Of a stretch of DNA of 64,000 bases, positions 35,007 to 43,572 are shown piece after piece. Within the stretch, counting starts at the first letter, position 1; the number at the start of each line of letters is the position of its first letter. The DNA is taken from positions 682,001 to 746,000 of the forward strand of contig OY729430.1 in assembly GCA_963422415.1 (NCBI GenBank), in the 5' to 3' direction. Position numbers and translations under genes: made by a program. The notes beneath the pieces are model-generated. The model did no database searches. It worked only from the letters and a program-made list of their open reading frames with translations, and had not been told where the DNA came from. This stretch comes from Bin34 sp963422415. GTDB taxonomy: Bacteria; Chloroflexota; Anaerolineae; Caldilineales; Caldilineaceae.

Positions 35007-37748
35007 GTGTCGCGCATGACCCCCACTCAGGATCTTGTCGATCGGCTGCGATTCGACTCCGCGATCACCCATCAGACCGTGCACTGGGAGCGCCAGGTCT
35101 CCATGGAGGCCCAATGGGCGGCGTGGCCCGCCGACATCCATCCGGACTTGCAGCGGATGCTGATGCAGCGCGGCCACCATCGGCTCTACACTCATCAAAG
35201 GGAGGTCTGGGATTGGGTCAAGGGTGGCCAGGATGTCCTGATCACCACCCCGACCGCCAGCGGCAAGAGCCTGGCCTGTTACCTGCCGATCCTGGATCAC
35301 CTGATCCGGAACCCGCGGGCCTGTGCGCTCTATTTGGCGCCGACCAAGGCCCTGGCGCAGGATCAATGTCGTGAATTGCAGCGCTGGGTCGCGGATCTGC
35401 CGACCACGGCTGGTCTGACCGCGGCCCAAGTGGAGACGTATGACGGAGACACGCCGCTGGAAACCCGGCGGGCCATCCGCACCCGGATGCGAGTCATGAT
35501 CAGCAATCCGGACATGTTGAATCGCAGTGTGTTGCCCTATCACCAGCGCACCTGGAAGAAATTCCTGCACAATCTGGCCTTTGTTTTCGTGGATGAAGTC
35601 CACACCTATCGAGGGATCTTTGGCAGCCATGTGGCCAATGTCTTCCTGAGGCTGGAACGGCTGCTGGACTTGCATCAGCCTCACCAGAAAGCGCAATTTC
35701 TGGGAGCCAGCGCCACGGTGGCCAACGTGGCGGAGTTTTCTCGTATGCTGACAGGCCGTTGCATGCGCATCGTCTCGAGCAATGGCGCTCCGCTGGGGGA
35801 ACGCCACATTCTCTTTTGCAATCCTCCGGTGCGGAACGAAGAAACGGGTTGGCGTGACACCTACGGGCTCGTGCAGAGGCTGGCGGATCTGTGCCGCCAG
35901 ACAGGGGTGCAGTGCATTGTCTTTGCCCAGACGCGCAGGGAAGTGGAGCTGGTTCTCACGGATTTGCAGGCCCAGCACCCGGACCCCATGCAGGCCCAAC
36001 AAGAGATTCGGGGATATCGCGGCGGATATCTGCCGACCTTGCGGCGCGAAATCGAAAGTGGGCTGCGCGACCGCTCGGTCAAGATCGTGGTCGCGACCAA
36101 CGCTCTGGAATTGGGCGTCGATATCGGGTCTTTGGCCTGCGTGATCATGAAGGGGTATCCGGGCACCATCGCCAGCACGCGCCAGCAAATGGGGCGGGTG
36201 GGCCGCCGCCATGAGACTTCGGTGGCCATTCTGGTGGCCGGCGGGGATCCGGTGGACCAGTATCTGATGAGTTGTCCGGAGTTTCTCTTTGACGGTTCGC
36301 CAGAGCATGCCCTGATCAATCCTCGGCATCCGCATGTCCTGCTGGCGCACCTTGCCTGCGCCTTGGAAGAGCGGAGCGTTCGTTTCGGCCAGCAGCCCCC
36401 CGACCCATACGGCCGCGATGCATACATGGCGCGGGCCCTGACGTATCTGGCGCGGCGGAAGAAGGGCTATCTAAAGGGGGACACGTGGCTCTACATGGGG
36501 GAAGAGTACCCGGCCCGCCGGGTCCATCTCCGCAACATCGGCCCTGTGTATGACATTCTGGAAGACTTGGGGGAAGGCCGGTGGCGAACCATCGCCACGC
36601 TGGAATCCGAAGTGGCGCCCCGCTTCCTGCATCCGCATGCCATCTATATCCATGATGGCCAGAGGTACCGGGTGGAGCGCCTGGACACCAAGGAACACAA
36701 GGCCCAAGTCAAGGCGCTGCCTCGATCGGACCAGTTCACGGTCCCTGTCGCCCAGTCCGAGGTGCAAGTGCTGGACGTGACAAGGCAGGAATCCCGCGGG
36801 GGAGCCCTGGCCGGCTTCGGAGATGTCAGAGTTCGCTCGCAGGTCGTGGCCTACCGCCTGATGCGCCGTTTTCGGGACAGAGGCGGACGATGGTCCATCG
36901 AACAACTGTCCTTTTCCGAAGTGGACTGCCAGGAGCAGAGCCTGACCACCCAAGCCTACTGGATTCAGGTGCCCCGTCCGACTCAACTGCATCTGGAACA
37001 ACGGAATCTGTGGCGGGACAGCCACAATGACTACGGTCCCCTCTGGCAGGAACGGCGGGCACAAGTGAGGGCGGAACGCGGCACCTTCTGCTCCCACTGT
37101 GGAAAACCCGAAGCGGCAGATCGGCAGCATGACGTGCATCACATTCGGCCCTTTCGTACCTTTGGCTATGTGCCCGGTCTGAATCGCAACGACCAGCTGG
37201 CCAATGCGCCGAGCAACCTGCGCATTTTGTGTCGAGACTGCCATCGCAGACTGGAGCCGTCGCAGCACCGAGGCCTGCGCGGGATTTCCGGACTGGGCGC
37301 CGCGCTACACGGCGTGGTCCCCTTCCACCTCATGTGCGATGCCCGGGACGTGGGCCTGTCCGAAATTCTGGCTCAGGGCCACGCCACGACTCCTGCCGTG
37401 GTCTCCGCGACGGACTTCAATGCCTCGCTGGCAACCGTTTTCCTGTACGAGAATTTTGTGGGCGGCATGGGGTTCAGCCCCAAGTTGTATGACATGCACG
37501 AGGAAGTTCTCCACCGCATTGAAAGGCGCATCCGCGCCTGCGAGTGTGAGCGAGGCTGTCCGGCGTGTGTGGGGCCCACGGAAACGGGAGAACTGGATCT
37601 TGCCACCTCGGATGCAACCCGTAAGACTCTGACCTTGAGTCTGGTGACGGCTCTGCGTACAAAGGCCGCGGGGCTGTCCGCCGCGGACATAGGGCCTGCG
37701 CATCCCGAACCCACCCCAATGGGAAGGAGTCTCGAGGCCTTGCCATAG
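35007..37748 (+). CDS. MrfA/YprA-type DEAD/DEAH helicase with inserted HNH domain
   Basis: 913 aa, ATG start. Helicase core: TPTASGKSLACY (Walker A, residues 81-92), FVDEVHTYRG (Walker B at about 194), GASATVANVAEF, then VVATNALELGVDIG and QQMGRVGRRHETS in the second RecA domain. The C-terminal DUF1998/MZB region ends in the four-cysteine cluster CECERGCPACVGP near 845-857. Between the two lies an HNH nuclease module, about residues 693-748: FCSHCGKPEA, HDVHHIRPFRTFGY, and NLRILCRDCHRRLE. MrfA of Bacillus works in mitomycin C repair without HNH, so this is a helicase fused to a nuclease. The usual partner exonuclease (MrfB) is not adjacent. A hairpin follows 18 bp after the stop. Confidence 0.88.
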   Translation: MSRMTPTQDLVDRLRFDSAITHQTVHWERQVSMEAQWAAWPADIHPDLQRMLMQRGHHRLYTHQREVWDWVKGGQDVLITTPTASGKSLACYLPILDHLIRNPRACALYLAPTKALAQDQCRELQRWVADLPTTAGLTAAQVETYDGDTPLETRRAIRTRMRVMISNPDMLNRSVLPYHQRTWKKFLHNLAFVFVDEVHTYRGIFGSHVANVFLRLERLLDLHQPHQKAQFLGASATVANVAEFSRMLTGRCMRIVSSNGAPLGERHILFCNPPVRNEETGWRDTYGLVQRLADLCRQTGVQCIVFAQTRREVELVLTDLQAQHPDPMQAQQEIRGYRGGYLPTLRREIESGLRDRSVKIVVATNALELGVDIGSLACVIMKGYPGTIASTRQQMGRVGRRHETSVAILVAGGDPVDQYLMSCPEFLFDGSPEHALINPRHPHVLLAHLACALEERSVRFGQQPPDPYGRDAYMARALTYLARRKKGYLKGDTWLYMGEEYPARRVHLRNIGPVYDILEDLGEGRWRTIATLESEVAPRFLHPHAIYIHDGQRYRVERLDTKEHKAQVKALPRSDQFTVPVAQSEVQVLDVTRQESRGGALAGFGDVRVRSQVVAYRLMRRFRDRGGRWSIEQLSFSEVDCQEQSLTTQAYWIQVPRPTQLHLEQRNLWRDSHNDYGPLWQERRAQVRAERGTFCSHCGKPEAADRQHDVHHIRPFRTFGYVPGLNRNDQLANAPSNLRILCRDCHRRLEPSQHRGLRGISGLGAALHGVVPFHLMCDARDVGLSEILAQGHATTPAVVSATDFNASLATVFLYENFVGGMGFSPKLYDMHEEVLHRIERRIRACECERGCPACVGPTETGELDLATSDATRKTLTLSLVTALRTKAAGLSAADIGPAHPEPTPMGRSLEALP

Positions 37749-37765
37749 GGATAATACAGAGACAG

Positions 37766-37788
37766 GCCCCACGGCTTGCCGTGGGGGC
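37766..37788 (+). terminator. Hairpin terminator candidate after the helicase gene
   Basis: GCCCCACGGC, TT, then GCCGTGGGGGC gives a 9-10 bp GC stem with a two-base spacer, 18 bp past the helicase stop. There is no T run. The following 37789-38055 holds no gene on either strand; it contains only the palindrome at 37889. Confidence 0.5.
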
Positions 37789-37888
37789 GGAGGGGCGAGC
37801 GGATTTCATGTCAGGACGTGTCGCCCACGCTTGACAGGACCATTTCGCCGCCCAACGGACGGGCGGAGCGGTCCAGGGAGCGATCTCC

Positions 37889-37905
37889 TGCTGGGACTCC
37901 CAGCA
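37889..37905. repeat. Palindrome TGCTGGGACTCCCAGCA upstream of the Rieske gene
   Basis: Eight-base arms around a single central C, 150 bp before the Rieske protein start. It could be an operator or a short hairpin. No promoter-like hexamers with good spacing were found beside it. Confidence 0.35.
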
Positions 37906-38055
37906 CAGAAGGCAAGGATACGATCCACTCCATTGCCTGGATCTTGGGACAAGTCCTAGCCTCGGACAGCGCACTCCCCGCAATGCAGGCGGCTACGGGT
38001 AGAATGGGAATGCTGTCCATGCAAGGAATCTCATATTTGAAGGAGCGTTTTTGTT

Positions 38056-39822
38056 ATGTCTTCGTCTCAGTCCGTCCAAGATTCCTTTGCGCCGGTTCTG
38101 CCGTTGGCCGAGGTGCAGGCCAACGGCCTGGTGTCCGCCACCGTGGGTCATCGTGTCATTGCCTTGGTATGGCATCAGAATCAGGTCTACGCGGTAGATA
38201 ATCGCTGTCCGCACATGGGGTTCCCCATGGATCAGGGATCCTTGCGCAACGGCATCCTGACCTGCCACTGGCACCATGCCCGCTTTGATCTGCAGACGGG
38301 CGGCACCTTTGACTTGTGGGCCGACGACGTCCCCGCCTTTCCCGTGGAGATTCGAGACGACACGGTCTGGGTGGATGTGGAAACACTGGGAGATCTGGAA
38401 TCCCAAGCCAAGGAGCGACTTCAGGCCGGTCTGGAGCGCAACCTTTCCCTAGTGATAGGCAAGTCCGCCATCTTTCTGGAAGAACGCGGCTGCACGCGAG
38501 AGCTGATTGAAGACGGTTTGCGCTTTGGGTGTCAGTATCGGCAGGAGGGATGGGGCCAGGGACTGACCATACTGGGCTGCATGGTGAACCTGCTGCCCAA
38601 TCTGGATCGAGGGGATAGACCTCGGGCTCTCTTTCATGGGCTCTCGGCAGTGGCTGCCGAGACCGCCAGCGCTCCGTATCGCTACGTCGTGAAGCCGTTG
38701 CCGGACGGGGCGCAGAATCTGCCGCTGTTGCGCGATTGGTTCCGACAGTTCATTGAGGTCCGGGATGCCGAAGGAGCCGAACGCTGCCTGATTTCGGCCA
38801 TTCAGGCCGGAGCGGAGGGTCCCTTTCTGATGGATATGCTCGGCTCGGCCGCGACCGATCGCCGCTACATAGACATCGGCCATCCCATGGACTTTACCAA
38901 CAAGGCGTTCCAGATCTTGGATCACACGGGTTGGGCGGATGCGGAGCTGGTCCTCACCAGCTTGGTGCGGAGCATGGCCATGGCTCGCCGCATGGAAGAG
39001 TCCAATGCGTGGCGTTCTCCTATTGATCTGGTCGAGTTGCTGAACGAGGCGTTCCCGCGGCTGGAGGAGGTTCTCGAGCGCGGAGCCGCGCGGCGGAACG
39101 AATGGACGGGAGATCCCGAAATGGTGGAAACCCTCTTGGCGGCCGGGCCCCAGGATCTGATTGACCGCATGCTGGAAGCATTGCAAGAGGGCATGCCGCC
39201 GGTCGAGTTGGCCCTCCACGTGGTCTACGCCGCCGCCACGCGCATTGCTCGGTTCCATACCAGCAACGAGATTTCGGACTGGGACACGGCCCTGCATACC
39301 TTTACCTTTGCCAATGCCGTTCTGCAGGCATACCAGCGCGCTCCCGTTACCCCCTTGTTGCGGGGCGTGTTCGATGCCGCCATGAGCGTCTATTTGGATC
39401 GCTTTCTCAATATCCCCGCGGCGCGCATTCCCGTCGGTGACAAGAGCCGCCACATGCCGGATCAGGAGCTGATCAAGCTGGGCGATCTCCTGAATCGGCA
39501 ATACCAAGTGACTCCGGCGGCCACACTGGTGGCGGAGTTTGCCGCCCAAGCCGCTGACCCGCGCACACTGCGGGCCCATCTGGGCCAATATCTGCTGCGT
39601 GAGGATCGGGATTTCCATACCATCCAATGCATTGAAGCGGCCTTCGCCCTCCACGACGAACTGCGGGCTGGCCAGGGAACCTGGCCCTGGCTGCAGCCGG
39701 ATGTGCCCTTGATTGCCGCGGCGCGCTATTTGGCTGCGCATGCCCCGACCATGCGCAGTCAGGGCCAGACCTATGACATTGCGCTGCGTTTGCATCGCGG
39801 CGAGAAAATGTTTGAAGGCTGA
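38056..39822 (+). CDS. Rieske [2Fe-2S] protein with long uncharacterised C-terminal domain
   Basis: 588 aa; ATG preceded by AAGGAGCG. The Rieske domain fills the first 115 residues with cluster ligands Cys51-x-His53 (CPHMGFPMDQG) and Cys70-x-x-His73 (CHWHHARFD). The remaining 470 residues are mostly helical and rich in conserved-looking His, Asp and Trp (IDIGHPMDFTNKAF, ILDHTGWADAELV, VVYAAATRIARFHTSNE). I cannot place this part in a named family; it lacks the StAR-type mononuclear iron motif of ring-hydroxylating oxygenases. Cytosolic, no signal peptide. Possibly an oxidoreductase that receives electrons through the Rieske centre. Gene neighbours give no pathway. Confidence 0.8.
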   Translation: MSSSQSVQDSFAPVLPLAEVQANGLVSATVGHRVIALVWHQNQVYAVDNRCPHMGFPMDQGSLRNGILTCHWHHARFDLQTGGTFDLWADDVPAFPVEIRDDTVWVDVETLGDLESQAKERLQAGLERNLSLVIGKSAIFLEERGCTRELIEDGLRFGCQYRQEGWGQGLTILGCMVNLLPNLDRGDRPRALFHGLSAVAAETASAPYRYVVKPLPDGAQNLPLLRDWFRQFIEVRDAEGAERCLISAIQAGAEGPFLMDMLGSAATDRRYIDIGHPMDFTNKAFQILDHTGWADAELVLTSLVRSMAMARRMEESNAWRSPIDLVELLNEAFPRLEEVLERGAARRNEWTGDPEMVETLLAAGPQDLIDRMLEALQEGMPPVELALHVVYAAATRIARFHTSNEISDWDTALHTFTFANAVLQAYQRAPVTPLLRGVFDAAMSVYLDRFLNIPAARIPVGDKSRHMPDQELIKLGDLLNRQYQVTPAATLVAEFAAQAADPRTLRAHLGQYLLREDRDFHTIQCIEAAFALHDELRAGQGTWPWLQPDVPLIAAARYLAAHAPTMRSQGQTYDIALRLHRGEKMFEG

Positions 39823-40013
39823 GCGATCGGCCCCGCATCCGCCTCGCCTGAAATACGGGAAAGTATCTGACTGATGTGGCCTTTTCATGTTAGATTCTGA
39901 AAGTCTGAGAAGGGGCTGCGACCCTTTGAGCGCAAGGCGTTTGCCGCCCCGGCCGGGTGGCGGATCCGCAGACGTCACCCCTGTATCTACAACCAAAGGA
40001 AGGATGGGAAAGC

Positions 40014-40895
40014 ATGAAGGTGCTCGTAACGGGGGCGGCTGGGCGGCTGGGCGGTTTTGTGATCCAGGAGTTGATTCACCGCGACTGTGAACCAGTCCTT
40101 TTTTCGCGTTCCGAACCCCAGCATGAATTCGACAACCTCCAATGGATTCAGGGGGATCTGGAACGTTACGACGACATCTTACGCGCCATGCGGGGCATTG
40201 ACGCCGTGCAGCATTTGGGAGCGCGGCCCAATCCCACCGATCATCCGCGCATCCGATCCAAGACCCATGGTTTCGACGCTACCTTCAAGACCAACATGCT
40301 GGGCACCTACTACCTGATGCAGGCGGCGGTTGCGGAAGGGGTGGGTACCGTGGTCATGGCGGGTAGCAACTGTGCGCTGGGCCATGGATTTCGCATCAGC
40401 CACACCTCTTTCCCGGTCAAGTACCTGCCCATTGACGAAGCACATCCCACGGCCGTGGAAGACACATACAGCTACTCCAAGCTGGCGGGAGAGGAATTGC
40501 TGGCCAGTTACGCCCGGGCGTACGGCATCCGCACGTACGTGACTCGCATTTGTGGGATCTTTCCGCCGGAGCGCCGCGCCGAGCTGGCTCATAACGCCAA
40601 GCCCGCCAACGGCTGGAATGAAGGCTTGTGGTGCTGGATTGCCAGCGAAGACGTGGCTATCGCCCATTGCATGATTCAGGGTGCCGCGGATCGTCTGCCC
40701 ATGCACGATGTCTATTTCCTGAACGCGGACGACACCGCCGCGCTGGAGCCTTCTCTGGAACTGGTGGAGGACTATCGCCCGGACCTGGAGCCCTTGGTGA
40801 ATCGCCTGGACGGACACCAGTCCATGATCAGCGTGGACAAGCTGAAGAGGGCGGTGGGCTGGTGTCCGGGACCCTCCTGGCGCGAACTGCTCTAG
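40014..40895 (+). CDS. NAD-dependent epimerase/dehydratase (extended SDR)
   Basis: 293 aa from ATG 40014; the frame opens at 39957, but AAAGGAAGG lies upstream of the later ATG and the Rossmann motif VTGAAGRLGG starts at residue 5. YSYSKLAGEEL carries the catalytic Tyr-x-x-x-Lys near 150. AGSNCALGHG has the Ser region. The protein most resembles the uronate dehydrogenase / NAD-epimerase branch (WIQGDLERYDD, HLGARPNPTDHP, ICGIFPPE). It probably oxidises or epimerises a sugar acid or nucleotide sugar. It follows the Rieske gene by 191 bp and is convergent with the Gfo/Idh gene. Confidence 0.88.
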   Translation: MKVLVTGAAGRLGGFVIQELIHRDCEPVLFSRSEPQHEFDNLQWIQGDLERYDDILRAMRGIDAVQHLGARPNPTDHPRIRSKTHGFDATFKTNMLGTYYLMQAAVAEGVGTVVMAGSNCALGHGFRISHTSFPVKYLPIDEAHPTAVEDTYSYSKLAGEELLASYARAYGIRTYVTRICGIFPPERRAELAHNAKPANGWNEGLWCWIASEDVAIAHCMIQGAADRLPMHDVYFLNADDTAALEPSLELVEDYRPDLEPLVNRLDGHQSMISVDKLKRAVGWCPGPSWRELL

Positions 40896-41368
40896 TTCCG
40901 AAGTCAGCCATAAGCCTCGCCATCCAAGAAAGGGAGGGTGTGGGTTACCCGCCCGGATCGGAGGAAATGTTTCGTCAAGGGCCGACGCGATCCTTGGCAC
41001 AGTGCACTCGATGCGCGAGGCGTTCGTTGTGCAGTCTCCCGCGGATGGATTGTTTCGTCGCGTCTTCCAAGCCCTTTCATTCAGGCCGGGGTGCAGGTTG
41101 CTGTCTGCGAATCCCACAGTTTTTCAAGGCACCGGTCTCCTGAGACACTCGAATCTGACCTAGGAAACCGTCCGCTACGGTGGAGGGTTGGAGCAGGAAC
41201 CACGGCCCCGTCCTCTCCCGCATGTTGCAAGGCCTAGCACAGGTGACCGAGGACCTTTCCTCTAGAGGCCGGCCTCCCAACTTCATCCGACCGGGGCGCG
41301 TTTCGCCCACCCTGTTCGGTCCGACGTGGATCGACTTGTTACTCAGGTCGTGGCCTGGGAGCCCTCGC
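40896..41368. other. Convergent intergenic region, no gene seen
   Basis: 473 bp between two converging genes. Short open frames on both strands have no recognisable sequence and no ribosome binding sites. No hairpin with a T run and no remnant of a known protein was found. Confidence 0.6.
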
Positions 41369-42331
41369 TCACTGCTCTCCTTCAATCTCCGCCACCAGCT
41401 GCATGCTGTGAATGGTATCCCGAATATCGGTCAAGGGCTGTCGCCCCGCCTGAATGCAATCGATGATGTGCCGGTGCATGGACAAGGTGCCATCGTAGGC
41501 CGCGGTGTCCTTCTTGGCCACCTGGGCAATGTCGTGTCCGGCCACTGCCTCCTGCCTGGAGTTGTCCAGCAGGAAGGTGACCTGCCCCGGGATGTCCATG
41601 TAGCAACCAATGCCTGCCGCGTGCAACTGCGCGCCCAGAATGCGTCCCCCGGAGGCGCGTGTCGCCAGAATCATGCCGGTGGCATCATTGTCGAACGCAA
41701 TCAGAGCGTTATACACGTTCCAGTGGTCGCTGTCGAACTGGGATCGCTTGGCATGGACCTCCACCGGCTCGCCGCCGGCCATGAAACGCACCAGATCCAC
41801 GATGTGGCAGATGTCGTTCCAAAGCGTGGTGGTGAAACCACCTGCCGCTTCCCCCAACAGCTGCTTGTGGAAGATGCCCGTGGCCAGCGAGACTGGTCCG
41901 CGTTGCTGCACGCGCGTCATGGACGCCTCGACGATCGCGGCGTGGCGCCGCTGGAATCCCACTGGACACCAGACGTGGTTGGCCACTGCCGCATCGCGGA
42001 TCTGGGTCACTTCGTCCATGTTGGCGCCGGGGGGTTTTTCAATGAAGACATGCTTGCCGGCGTTCAGACAGTCCAGGACCGGGTCGAGGGCCCACTGTTC
42101 GTTCATGACACAATAGACCACATCTGGATCCGCCTTTTCCAGCATCTCCCTGTGGTGGGTGTAGACCTGCGGAAATCCATACTGGCTCACGACTAGATCC
42201 AGACGTTCCTCGTCCAGCTCGCAGACGCTGGTCATGGCGACTTCGGGCAGGCGCGCCACATTGGGGTAATGGGCTCCGCGGCTGCGCGGACCGGCCCCGA
42301 CAAAGGCGGCCTTCAGGGGAGTATCCGACAT
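41369..42331 (-). CDS. Gfo/Idh/MocA family oxidoreductase
   Basis: 320 aa from ATG 42331, preceded on the minus strand by GGAAAGGAAA; the frame opens at 42400. KAAFVGAGPRSRGAHYPN is the Rossmann motif, with CELDEERL, and EKPPGANMDEV is the family's catalytic lysine region near residue 95. HIVDLVRFMAGGEP near 170-185 supplies the catalytic Asp/His. Members oxidise sugars, inositols or amino sugars with NAD(P). It is 31 bp downstream of the sugar-phosphate isomerase-type gene, a classic pair in inositol and sugar catabolic operons. Substrate not assignable. Confidence 0.9.
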   Translation of the reverse strand: MSDTPLKAAFVGAGPRSRGAHYPNVARLPEVAMTSVCELDEERLDLVVSQYGFPQVYTHHREMLEKADPDVVYCVMNEQWALDPVLDCLNAGKHVFIEKPPGANMDEVTQIRDAAVANHVWCPVGFQRRHAAIVEASMTRVQQRGPVSLATGIFHKQLLGEAAGGFTTTLWNDICHIVDLVRFMAGGEPVEVHAKRSQFDSDHWNVYNALIAFDNDATGMILATRASGGRILGAQLHAAGIGCYMDIPGQVTFLLDNSRQEAVAGHDIAQVAKKDTAAYDGTLSMHRHIIDCIQAGRQPLTDIRDTIHSMQLVAEIEGEQ

Positions 42332-42362
42332 GTTTTCCTTTCCTTCTGGTATTAAGACGCGA

Positions 42363-43181
42363 CTACAACGAGGCCCGCAGGGCATTGACATAACGAACAT
42401 CGCAGCGGGTCAAGTCAATGACTGAATCGACCGGTTCGCCCACATACTCTGCATGGAAACTGACCGGCCCCGTGAAATCCTGGGCCTCAAGGGCCGTCAG
42501 CACGCTGACCCAATCCACCAAGCCATGTCCCATGCGCACGCACCGGGACGCCCATACAGTGCGCCCTTCTCTTTGGGTCGGCACATGCTGCAAGTCCTTG
42601 AAGGCGCAAACTGCCAGATGCGAGCGCATGATGTCCAGCGCCATGTCAGGTGGTTCGCCACAGATGGAGAGATGGCCCGGATCCGCGAAGAGGGCTACAT
42701 GGGCGGGATCGAGGTTCCTCACCAAGTGCATGGCGGCGCTGCCGTTGAGTCCCAAGGATCGGCCGGAATGGTTGTGGACCAGAGTGGCAACGCCATATTC
42801 TGCCGACAGCGCGGCGAACTGGACCAGCGCTTCACGAACGCGGTCAACCGTATCCCAATAGGGCTCCGCCGGGCTCCAATGCCAATAGCCTACCTTGATG
42901 TATGACACTCCCGCCGCCGCGCATCCCGCGAAGACAGGCCGAATCTCGGGCGCTTGAGGATCCGTGCAGCGGGTAGGCAGCGTGATCATGGGAATGGAGA
43001 GCCCTTCCTGCCGAAACAGGTCGGCTGCGGCAGGCAATGCAGATTCGGCATTCTGCGGAGTTACAGGATAGCCAGGACGAACACACAGGTCCGCCCCCTG
43101 CACCCCGGCCTTTTGCAAGGCATGCATAGTGCCCGGCAAGTCCAGTCCTTCCAAGTGCTTGGTAAACATCACATAGTGCAT
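42363..43181 (-). CDS. Sugar phosphate isomerase/epimerase (AP endonuclease family 2 TIM barrel)
   Basis: 272 aa from ATG 43181; the frame opens to 43406, but MHYVMFTKHLEGLDLP is the expected first strand. Metal-binding residues of the xylose-isomerase-like fold are visible: HNHSGRS near 130, FADPGHLSICG near 160-170, and FHAEYVGEP near the C-terminus. AFKDLQHV carries another. Usually cytosolic, Mn or Mg dependent, acting on keto sugars or inosose. Translated just upstream of the Gfo/Idh gene in the same direction. Confidence 0.88.
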   Translation of the reverse strand: MHYVMFTKHLEGLDLPGTMHALQKAGVQGADLCVRPGYPVTPQNAESALPAAADLFRQEGLSIPMITLPTRCTDPQAPEIRPVFAGCAAAGVSYIKVGYWHWSPAEPYWDTVDRVREALVQFAALSAEYGVATLVHNHSGRSLGLNGSAAMHLVRNLDPAHVALFADPGHLSICGEPPDMALDIMRSHLAVCAFKDLQHVPTQREGRTVWASRCVRMGHGLVDWVSVLTALEAQDFTGPVSFHAEYVGEPVDSVIDLTRCDVRYVNALRASL

Positions 43182-43572
43182 TGTGGGAGAGTTCCTTTGA
43201 AGCAGGCAGGGAAACCGAATTTTAACCTGCCTTGGGAAATCCGACTCATCCCGTCTCCACCCAGGACGATGTCCACAGGGAGACGCCGTTCCGGCCGGGA
43301 CCCCGGCACGAATCCTGCACGGGCGGCGGCTTTCCGGAACTCTGCCCTCCGGCGGATGTCGTGACAGACGCAAGATCGAGCACCAAGGACGCAGTGCGAC
43401 AGGCAAGACAGGGATCTATTCGGGGGTCGGACCGGCACAGGCTCTCCGCTCTGTTTCCCCGGGGACGGGAACAAGGGAGCTACCCCGGACGGGCTCCTCC
43501 GTGTTGATGCATTCCGGGTGAAGTTCCTTCTGAACCGTGTGAGGTCTGCAGACGGCCCCTGTCCCGGATCGG
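43182..43572. other. Intergenic region with a hairpin near 43205-43233
   Basis: 391 bp between the DUF418 stop and the isomerase start, both on the minus strand. AGGCAGG (43205-43211) and CCTGCCT (43227-43233) form a 7-bp stem with a 15-base loop in the leader of the isomerase gene, 24 bp from its ATG. No gene or gene remnant was seen in the rest. Confidence 0.45.

Noticed and set aside
34947..36350. 467-codon minus-strand frame opposite the helicase
   Set aside because: Antisense shadow of the helicase core.
35007..37748. DUF1998 helicase as part of a DISARM defence system
   Set aside because: No DrmB, DrmC or methyltransferase gene nearby, and the helicase core matches MrfA/YprA better than DrmA.
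38449..39996. 515-codon minus-strand frame opposite the Rieske gene
   Set aside because: Antisense shadow; the Rieske motifs on the other strand are unambiguous.
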